NCBI GenBank assembly: GCA_945787595.1
Contig: CALZJV010000486.1
Location: 1 to 5,987, forward strand
From: an uncultured Desulfobacterales bacterium
Lineage (GTDB): Bacteria; Desulfobacterota; Desulfobacteria; Desulfobacterales; JAFDCJ01
Direction of reading: 5' to 3'
DNA length: 5,987 bases
The first letter of the stretch is position 1, and the number at the start of each line of letters is the position of its first letter. The translations under genes were made by a program, and so were the position numbers. The notes beneath the pieces were generated by a model that saw only the letters and a list, made by a program, of their open reading frames with translations, was not told the origin of the DNA and ran no database searches. This document shows, piece by piece, positions 1 through 4,943 of this stretch.

Positions 1-414
1 GGTCTCGGACCGCTGTATGTGATCGACTCCAAGGTTGCGGTTGTAACCGTTACCGAGTCCAAAATCGTCGGTGTCAAAACCGAAAATGTCCAGTTCGAAT
101 TTGATGGGGTCGATGTTCCCCTCGATAGTCATGACAGATTGAAAATGGTTGCTGACTTCCTTCAGAATAACCCCGATGCTTTTGCCGTCCTTGCCGGATT
201 CACCGACAACGCCGGCGCTGAAGAGTACAATCTGAAGCTTTCGAGGGTGCGGTCGCTAAATGTAAAGAACTTTATCCTGGAGCAAAGCCGAATCGATCCT
301 GATCGCATCATTTTATTCTGGTATGGTCCTGCCAACCCGGTCGCTAGCAACGACACTGCTGAAGGGCGCAAAAAGAACCGGCGGGTGGAAATAGCAATTG
401 GCGGCATGAAATAA
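1..414 (+). CDS. OmpA-family C-terminal domain protein (5' end outside window)
   Basis: This is the last 137 codons of a protein that binds peptidoglycan non-covalently and ties the outer membrane or a lipoprotein to the cell wall. The frame is open to the left edge, so the gene starts upstream; the in-frame GTG at 19 has no reason to be the start. The OmpA-like fold is visible: a strand 'VQFEFDG', a helix after 'LDSHDRLK', then 'FTDNAGAEEYNLKLSRVRS' and a terminal 'KKNRRVEI'. Asp69 and Arg84 (window numbering) are 15 residues apart in the same motif context as the diaminopimelate-binding Asp271 and Arg286 of E. coli OmpA, so binding should be functional. The domain is of normal length and ends three residues after the 'GG' that follows its last strand. 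What lies N-terminal (barrel, lipobox or other) cannot be seen. A Shine-Dalgarno-like AAGGAG overlaps its stop codon. The family call is firm; the role is inferred. Confidence 0.93.
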   Translation, partial: GLGPLYVIDSKVAVVTVTESKIVGVKTENVQFEFDGVDVPLDSHDRLKMVADFLQNNPDAFAVLAGFTDNAGAEEYNLKLSRVRSLNVKNFILEQSRIDPDRIILFWYGPANPVASNDTAEGRKKNRRVEIAIGGMK

Positions 415-608
415 GGAGATCGGCAGGTTTGCGTACCCTTGATTACCAGAGGTTCTCCTATAATTTTCATAACCTGCTTCAAAATTTACCGATGTCTATG
501 CCTTCGGCAGCCCCTGGATGCACTTCATGAATTCTACGTTGAGCACCGGGGCTGCCATAATTAACCTGCCTAAAGATGTTACACTAATCCCAAATCTGTA
601 AGGAGATC
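412..608. repeat. 10-bp direct repeat bracketing a possible small insertion
   Basis: The sequence taaggagatc occurs at 412-421, overlapping the OmpA-domain stop, and again at 599-608, just before the DUF481 fragment. The enclosed piece (422-598) has imperfectly inverted ends: caggtttgcg at 424-433 against the reverse complement of the right end, cagatttggg, with 8 of 10 matching. It also contains a hairpin at 506-556. This pattern fits a small non-coding insertion flanked by a target-site duplication. The repeated unit is also a good Shine-Dalgarno sequence, however, so two independent ribosome binding sites are an equally simple explanation. I see no convincing gene in this 201-base gap. Confidence 0.3.
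506..556. repeat. Imperfect inverted repeat / hairpin
   Basis: The left arm 506-521 (ggcagcccctggatgc) pairs with the right arm 543-556 (gcaccggggctgcc) to give 14 base pairs. The first nine are uninterrupted and there are two single-base bulges (t515 and a518). The loop is 21 nt. No T-run follows the right arm, so it does not look like a classical intrinsic terminator. It could be an mRNA-stability or attenuation hairpin between the OmpA-domain gene and the downstream fragment, or the core of a small palindromic repeat. Confidence 0.5.
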
Positions 609-615
609 TGAACTG

Positions 616-942
616 ATGATTTCAGGCCGCAGCGGCCCAGGCTATGTTTACCAGCGCTATTTTGGAGGTGATACAGATAACTATTTCACCATTCTTTTTG
701 GCGGGAGCCTGGAGGCGGAGTTGCCCTACGGTTCGAAGTTTAAATGGGGTGCCGAGTACCTGCCGGAAGTTTCCGATTGGCAGAGCAACTACCTGATTCG
801 GACTTTCGCCGACTGGACCATGCCGATAATCGGCTGGCTGGATTTCAAAATTGCAGTGTTAAACACATACAACAATCGTCCGCAGGATGACACCGATCGC
901 AATACGTTCACGACGACGGCAGGACTTTCGTTTCGATTCTAA
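616..942 (+). pseudogene. C-terminal fragment of a DUF481 outer-membrane protein gene
   Basis: The 108 codons match the last 108 residues of the full-length DUF481 gene at 3511-4749: 93 residues are identical, with no gaps. Similarity begins abruptly at about base 611 (aactgatgatttcagg); the signal peptide, N-terminal domain and first barrel strands are absent. What remains is the last few beta-strands, including the closing 'TTAGLSFRF' with its terminal Phe, the type of C-terminal signal read by the BAM machinery. There is no internal stop or frameshift, and many differences from the paralogue fall at wobble positions, so the two copies diverged largely under protein-level selection. A good AAGGAG (600-605) lies 10 bases before ATG 616, so the fragment may be translated. 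Without a signal peptide it could not reach the outer membrane, so I call it a 5'-truncated pseudogene. The alternative is a small retained ORF of unknown use. Confidence 0.85.
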
Positions 943-975
943 TTCGCATTCGTACTAGAGTTATCAGCACCAATT

Positions 976-982
976 AAAGGAG
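976..982 (+). promoter_or_regulatory. Shine-Dalgarno site for ATG 990
   Basis: AAAGGAG lies seven bases before ATG 990. This is the strongest ribosome binding site near the channel gene and is the main evidence that translation was designed to begin at 990. No comparable site precedes TTG 1058. Confidence 0.8.
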
Positions 983-989
983 ATCACCA

Positions 990-1052
990 ATGATTCGCTG
1001 CATATTTGAATTCAAGGGCTTGCTCAGCTTAGTTCTCTTGAGCTCAGCTTAG
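990..1052 (+). pseudogene. Displaced 5' end (signal peptide) of the MscS-family channel gene
   Basis: ATG 990 starts a 20-codon frame (MIRCIFEFKG, then a leucine-rich stretch) that ends at TAG 1050-1052. Removing one unit of the 20-bp tandem repeat at 1022-1061 joins this frame directly to the channel frame. The joined N-terminus is a textbook signal peptide of 28 residues: n-region with Arg3 and Lys9, hydrophobic core LLSLVLLSLFL, and cleavage site AFA before AGSK. The restored protein would be 827 residues. In the sequence as given this piece is translated alone and stops five bases before the TTG at 1058, so ribosomes could conceivably reinitiate there. I treat it as the broken 5' part of the downstream gene, not a separate leader-peptide gene. 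Confidence 0.8.
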
Positions 1053-1061
1053 TTCTCTTGA
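1022..1061 (+). repeat. Perfect 20-bp tandem duplication inside signal-peptide codons
   Basis: The unit gctcagcttagttctcttga occurs twice head to tail (1022-1041 and 1042-1061) with no mismatch. Because 20 is not a multiple of three, the second copy shifts the frame and brings TAG 1050-1052 into phase with ATG 990. A single unit gives a continuous open frame from 990 to 3493. Confidence 0.97.
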
Positions 1062-3493
1062 GTTTATTCCTGCAGACCCAACCGGCCTTTGCCGCTGGTT
1101 CGAAGCTTGTAATTTTAGGCACTGGGAATGAAACGCGCCCAGACAGAGAGGTTAATAAAGAAAACGCTATATCGGATCGCATCGCCAGCGAACCGACAGA
1201 AACCATCGTCGTTACACTTAGCGATGAACAGGTCCGGCACCTGATTGAAGCGTTGACCAGACAACCGCAGCAGGATACAACGGCTGGAGAGGAAGAAAAA
1301 GTCGGGGGCCTTGCCGGCTTAATTAAGAAAATCCGATACCTTAGCAATATTATCCAGTGGCGCATCTACCTTCTTAAATCCGGTGTGGGAGCAGATCCCG
1401 AAGACTTGCCTCATCTGTACCAATTGCTCAGTAAAGGTGAAAGTCAAGAGAAACCTGATCCATTTAAAACCATTATAAGTGTCATCGGGTTATTGGGAGC
1501 CAGTCTTGTTATTCTATGGTTATTTAAGCGCTATATTGCGGCCTTTTACCGCCGTATTGAAAACGCAACATCCGCCGACTGGAAAGCAAAAATTGGGGGT
1601 CTAACTCTGGGATCACTGTTGGATTTCATTTCCATGTTAATCTTTGCTATTGCCGCTCTGACGATATTTTTCATTTTCATAAAGCGCAGCGGTCCTCAAA
1701 GTGTGCTGGTGGCAACCTACCTGGCCGCTTTTTTAATTGTCATGGGAGTCCAGCTTGTGTCTCGTTTTTTCCTGGCACCGAAAGTTCCGGCACTTCGCTT
1801 TCTCCCGATGGATGATGAGACCGCTAAGTATCTCTATCGATGGATCATAGCCATTGCAGTGGTTGGCAGCTTTGGATTTTTAACATGCGGAATCTTCCGA
1901 GTAGCAGGCGAGAGTGAAGCAAACCATCTTGTGATGGTAGCCATGGTGGAGCTGGTGATTGTTTCGATGATCATCACCATGATTGTTCAAAAACGCGAGC
2001 AGGTTAAGTTGGTTTTGGGAAAAAATCTTCCCGAGACCGGTTTGCGGGCTTTGATGGTTAGAATCTGGCACCGTCTGGCAATATCTGCATTGCTTTTGTT
2101 ATGGTTTTTTTCGGCCTTCAACCTGCTGCTGGCAGGTGTTCGACCCGGCGCACCCAGCATCCAAACCCTTCTAGTAATTCCGCTGTATTTCCTGCTTGAC
2201 TGGGTGCTGCGGGAAGTATTGCGGGTGGTATTTGGAATTGCAGCCAAACCTGGAGATGTGCGAACTACTCCGGCCTCGGAAGCTTCAGATAATACTGGTT
2301 CTGCAGCTGAAGATTCCGGAGAAAAAGCCATCTCCCAGGCGGATTCCGATCCTGCTAAAGAAGATACGGAAAGCACACCATTAAGCGCTGAAACCGAAGA
2401 GCCGATTATTAAAAAACATATAGATGTGCGTCGTTTGAATCGCATCATTGGAAGCAGCCTGCGTATCGCATTGGCGGCTTTCATATTCTTTTATCTTTTA
2501 GAGGCATGGGGAATCGATATTCACTTCGGCCAAGCCGTGGTACGGACGGCTTTTAAGATACTGATTGCCGTCTTAATCTGCTATGCCACGTGGGAGGTGA
2601 TCAGCGCTGCCATTCAACGCAAACTGGCCGAGGAGATGCCTGAGACCGATGAGGATATGGAAGAAGGAGGCGCCGGCGGTTCGCGTGTCGGTACCCTTTT
2701 GCTGCTGCTGCGTAAATTCATTTTAGCCGTTCTCATTGTAATGGCGACCTTGATCATGCTCTCTTCTATTGGGGTGAATATCGGCCCCCTGATCGCTGGA
2801 GCCGGTGTCATCGGTTTGGCCATTGGTTTCGGTGCTCAAACCCTGGTTAAGGACATTATTGCCGGCTTGTTTTTTTTACTGGACGACGCCTTTCGTGTCG
2901 GTGATTACATCGAAACAGCCGGCACAAAAGGAATGGTGGACCACATCTCGCTGCGCTCGTTAAGACTGCGGCATCCAAGGGGTATGGTGAACACGATTCC
3001 ATTCGGAGATATCGGAATTGTTACCAATATGAGCCGGGACTACATTATCACAAAACTCGATTTCCGTGTCCGTTATGACACCGATGTAGAAAAGATCAGA
3101 AAAATTATTAAAAAGAAAGTATATGAGCCCATTATGCAAAATGAAGAACTCGGTCCCAAGCTGCTCGATAAGATAAAATCCCAGGGTGTCAGACAAATGG
3201 ATGACTCTGCTATGATCATGCGGGTTAAGTATAAAACCGCTCCGGGACAACAGTTTGTGATTCGAAAGGAAGTCTACCGGTTGATGCAGGAAGCCTTTGC
3301 AGAAGAAGGCATCGAGTTTGCCCATCGCAACGTAACCGTTTACATCCCCCCGGACACTGAAAAAGAGTCAAGTGAGGAACAGGATGAAGGCGCAATGACA
3401 ACCGATACATCTGATAAAAAAATGATAGAGAAGACCGGTGCTGCCGCTGCCATTGCAGTGACCCAGGCGGAAGAGGGTACTAAAAAACAATAG
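1058..3493 (+). CDS. Large MscS-family mechanosensitive channel, YbiO-like (signal peptide frameshifted)
   Basis: This inner-membrane channel would open under membrane tension to release solutes on hypo-osmotic shock. Numbering is from TTG 1058 (811 residues). A periplasmic N-terminal region spans about 14-135. Eleven membrane segments follow, near 138-162, 181-208, 215-239, 257-281, 289-311, 331-360, 368-393, 466-487, 494-520, 546-570 and 574-610. The last is the pore helix (GPLIAGAGVIGLAIGFGAQ then TLVKDIIAG), with the MscS beta domain at about 612-660 and the alpha/beta domain to about 765. An N-out/C-in topology places the acidic stretches 400-450 and 524-541 and the polar tail 766-811 in the cytoplasm. 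Size, segment count and blocks such as SSIGVNIGPLIAGAG and MDDETAKY recall E. coli YbiO, compared from memory. TTG 1058 is the only standard start near this end of the frame, but it has no Shine-Dalgarno and leaves half a signal peptide. The true start is probably ATG 990, with a 20-bp duplication breaking the frame. No other lesion is visible. Confidence 0.93.
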   Translation: MSLFLQTQPAFAAGSKLVILGTGNETRPDREVNKENAISDRIASEPTETIVVTLSDEQVRHLIEALTRQPQQDTTAGEEEKVGGLAGLIKKIRYLSNIIQWRIYLLKSGVGADPEDLPHLYQLLSKGESQEKPDPFKTIISVIGLLGASLVILWLFKRYIAAFYRRIENATSADWKAKIGGLTLGSLLDFISMLIFAIAALTIFFIFIKRSGPQSVLVATYLAAFLIVMGVQLVSRFFLAPKVPALRFLPMDDETAKYLYRWIIAIAVVGSFGFLTCGIFRVAGESEANHLVMVAMVELVIVSMIITMIVQKREQVKLVLGKNLPETGLRALMVRIWHRLAISALLLLWFFSAFNLLLAGVRPGAPSIQTLLVIPLYFLLDWVLREVLRVVFGIAAKPGDVRTTPASEASDNTGSAAEDSGEKAISQADSDPAKEDTESTPLSAETEEPIIKKHIDVRRLNRIIGSSLRIALAAFIFFYLLEAWGIDIHFGQAVVRTAFKILIAVLICYATWEVISAAIQRKLAEEMPETDEDMEEGGAGGSRVGTLLLLLRKFILAVLIVMATLIMLSSIGVNIGPLIAGAGVIGLAIGFGAQTLVKDIIAGLFFLLDDAFRVGDYIETAGTKGMVDHISLRSLRLRHPRGMVNTIPFGDIGIVTNMSRDYIITKLDFRVRYDTDVEKIRKIIKKKVYEPIMQNEELGPKLLDKIKSQGVRQMDDSAMIMRVKYKTAPGQQFVIRKEVYRLMQEAFAEEGIEFAHRNVTVYIPPDTEKESSEEQDEGAMTTDTSDKKMIEKTGAAAAIAVTQAEEGTKKQ

Positions 3494-3510
3494 AATTCAG
3501 GCTGAATCGA

Positions 3511-4749
3511 ATGGTCATCAGATATAGAAAATTAAGGATTTTTGAAAAAAAGGATTCTATGGTTCAGCCACGAAGACTTGAAGGCTCGAAGAATGAATAT
3601 AATTTTTTATCAAAAAGAGATGAATCGGTGGCTGAAAAAAATATAGAAAAGTATTCCATCATTTATATAATATTGCGAAATTTATCTGTGCTGAAATGGA
3701 CAATTCTGGCTACTTTTTTGGCTGCGGGCGTCTTGCCGGTCCCGGATGCTTCGGCAGCAGAGGTGTTTACAAAGGATCAAGGGTTACAAGGCTCGGTGGT
3801 GGGGGTCACCGCCGAAGGCGTCGAGTTTGAGACCATCTACGGCAAAGGGACAATCGTCATTCCCTGGGCGGATGTCAAAGGAATCCGATCGGACAAGGAA
3901 TTTTTCATTCTGCAGGCAGAGGCGGACACCGTTGTTGGACGAATCTGGGGCCTGGAGGACGGCCGGCTGCTTGTCGGCGAAAGTTTCGAGACTGCCGTCC
4001 ACATCCCCGTAGGACAGATTTTACACTTGATTACCCGCCAGCAGTACGAAACGTCCCGACTGGACAGGCTGCGTGTGCGCTACCGTTATTGGACCGCGAA
4101 CTTTGATCTGGCATTTGGTTTTACCGATGCCACCACGGACACGACCTCTTTGTCAACGGCGCTTGAACTCCGGCGCAAGAAAAAACCGTTGGATTTTTTC
4201 TTCGGCGCCTACTATTTTTTCAAAACATCCAAAGAGTCCAGTGAAAGTCGTGTTACCGATGAAAATCGTCTCTTCGGGCGCGCACGCTTAGACCGCGACC
4301 TGTCGGACCGTACCTTCGCCTTCGGCCAGCTCACAGCCGTATACGACCAAATCCAGGATTTGAGACTGCGAACCGATCCGGTTGTGGGCGTCGGTTACCG
4401 TTTCGTCGATCGCGAAAAACTGATGATTTCAGGCCGCAGCGCCCCGGGCTATGTTTACCAGCGTTACTTTGGCGGTGATGTCGAAGACTATTTCACGATC
4501 CTCTTTGGCGGGGACCTGGAGGCGGACCTGCCTTACGGCTCGAAATTCAGATTGGGTGCCGAGTACCTGCCGGAAGTATCCGACTGGCAGGGCAACTACC
4601 TGATCCGCACTTTCGCCGACTGGACCATGCCGATCATCGACTGGCTGGATTTTAAAATCGCAGTTTTTAATACTTACAACAATCGTTCGCCAGACGACAC
4701 CGAACGCAACACGTTCACCACGACAGCCGGAATTTCGTTTAGATTCTAA
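3511..4749 (+). CDS. DUF481 (YdiY-like) outer-membrane beta-barrel protein
   Basis: This is a member of the DUF481 family, whose E. coli relative YdiY is described as a salt-induced outer-membrane protein; the biochemical role is unknown. Numbering is from ATG 3511 (412 residues). The signal-peptide core is about 61-78, with cleavage in or after ASA (80-82). Next comes a small beta domain at about 85-135, containing 'GTIVIPWADVKGI', typical of these proteins. A barrel runs from about 185 to 412, with alternating aromatic strands and the C-terminal 'TTAGISFRF' ending in Phe. The start is uncertain. ATG 3511 has no Shine-Dalgarno and ATG 3559 has AAAGGA only four bases away. Both would place some 45-60 unusual residues before the hydrophobic core, encoded by AT-rich DNA that looks intergenic. 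GTG 3628 (weak AAGAGA upstream) or GTG 3688 (no visible Shine-Dalgarno, ideal 23-residue signal peptide) are better biologically. The last 108 residues are 86% identical to the fragment at 616-942. It sits between two MscS-type channel genes. Confidence 0.9.
   Translation: MVIRYRKLRIFEKKDSMVQPRRLEGSKNEYNFLSKRDESVAEKNIEKYSIIYIILRNLSVLKWTILATFLAAGVLPVPDASAAEVFTKDQGLQGSVVGVTAEGVEFETIYGKGTIVIPWADVKGIRSDKEFFILQAEADTVVGRIWGLEDGRLLVGESFETAVHIPVGQILHLITRQQYETSRLDRLRVRYRYWTANFDLAFGFTDATTDTTSLSTALELRRKKKPLDFFFGAYYFFKTSKESSESRVTDENRLFGRARLDRDLSDRTFAFGQLTAVYDQIQDLRLRTDPVVGVGYRFVDREKLMISGRSAPGYVYQRYFGGDVEDYFTILFGGDLEADLPYGSKFRLGAEYLPEVSDWQGNYLIRTFADWTMPIIDWLDFKIAVFNTYNNRSPDDTERNTFTTTAGISFRF
3566..3594. 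repeat. Degenerate 'cacgaag' intergenic-type repeat
   Basis: The stretch ccacgaagacttgaaggctc, followed by gaaga, closely resembles the low-complexity series of ~10-bp cacgaag-type units that recurs between genes in many environmental bacterial genomes (resemblance judged from memory). It lies in what would be codons 19-28 of the DUF481 frame if ATG 3511 were used. That argues the region is intergenic and the true start is further downstream. Confidence 0.4.
3598..3603 (+). promoter_or_regulatory. Candidate -10 element (TATAAT) before the DUF481 gene
   Basis: An exact TATAAT occurs at 3598-3603 and another at 3666-3671, in the AT-rich stretch preceding the DUF481 signal peptide. Neither has a good -35 at 16-18 bases; TTGAAG at 3578-3583 is 14 bases from the first. 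They are consistent with a promoter here if translation starts at GTG 3628 or 3688, but in DNA this AT-rich exact matches also arise by chance. Confidence 0.2.
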
Positions 4750-4780
4750 TAAAGCGCAAAAAAGGTCAAGTTAAATTAGT

Positions 4781-4860
4781 ACACAGATTTTCACAGATCT
4801 CCACAGATATTTGGTTTTTTGTAGCCTTTAATTTCCTGGTAATCCGTGTTCATCCGTGTC
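4781..4860. repeat. 10-bp-phased inverted repeat element (cacagat / atccgtg)
   Basis: Three consecutive 10-bp units (acacagattt, tcacagatct, ccacagatat) at 4781-4810 are followed 30 bases later by two 10-bp units (aatccgtgtt, catccgtgtc) at 4841-4860. Cacagat and atccgtg are complementary except at one position per unit, so the two blocks form an imperfect hairpin with helical-turn spacing. This resembles a widespread intergenic repeat type of environmental bacteria. It lies between the DUF481 stop and the MscK-like start; the rest of this 194-base gap shows no gene and no clear terminator. Confidence 0.65.
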
Positions 4861-4927
4861 CCCAAAATGGAAATTCCTATACTTTCAAGTTAACGCTTAT
4901 GGTGATTCGCTGCGATTGGAATCATAT

Positions 4928-4934
4928 AAGGGAG
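4928..4934 (+). promoter_or_regulatory. Shine-Dalgarno site for ATG 4944
   Basis: AAGGGAG ends nine bases before ATG 4944 and decides the start. The earlier in-frame ATG 4899 has no such site. The nearer ATG 4936 is in another frame and stops after 12 codons. Confidence 0.7.
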
Positions 4935-4943
4935 AATGCAGAA

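Noticed and set aside
162..482. Minus-strand open frame opposite the OmpA-domain gene
   Set aside because: It lies antisense to a well-supported coding region, has no recognisable domain and no convincing ribosome binding site.
429..530. Small + strand frame TTG 429 to TGA 530 (33 codons) with AAGGAG 10 bases upstream
   Set aside because: It has a rare start codon, no recognisable domain or signal peptide, and overlaps the hairpin. The Shine-Dalgarno match is as easily explained by the direct repeat. Not strong enough to call a gene.
422..570. Integron attC-like site or tRNA gene in the first gap
   Set aside because: No GTTRRRY/RYYYAAC core pair is present at the ends, and there is no cloverleaf or CCA end. 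Only the simple inverted repeats described elsewhere are supported.
1020..1062. Programmed ribosomal frameshift joining ATG 990 to the channel frame
   Set aside because: There is no slippery heptamer of the X XXY YYZ type and no downstream stimulatory structure. The perfect 20-bp duplication explains the frame change fully.
1024..1365. Minus-strand frame over the start of the channel gene
   Set aside because: It is antisense to the channel's coding sequence, with no family resemblance. The same applies to the minus-strand frames at 1880-2071, 1987-2484, 2614-2823, 2960-3325, 3225-3410 and 3784-4002.
4801..4820. Intrinsic terminator after the DUF481 gene (ccacagatatttgg before a T-run)
   Set aside because: Only about three base pairs can form before the T-run, which is too weak for a terminator.
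4878..4883. TATACT as a -10 box before the MscK-like gene
   Set aside because: No TTGACA-like hexamer lies 16-18 bases upstream (that interval falls in the atccgtg repeat) and there is no extended TG motif.
4899..4943. Earlier in-frame ATG 4899 as start of the MscK-like gene
   Set aside because: It has no Shine-Dalgarno and would add 15 residues before an already complete signal peptide. ATG 4944 has AAGGGAG at a suitable distance.
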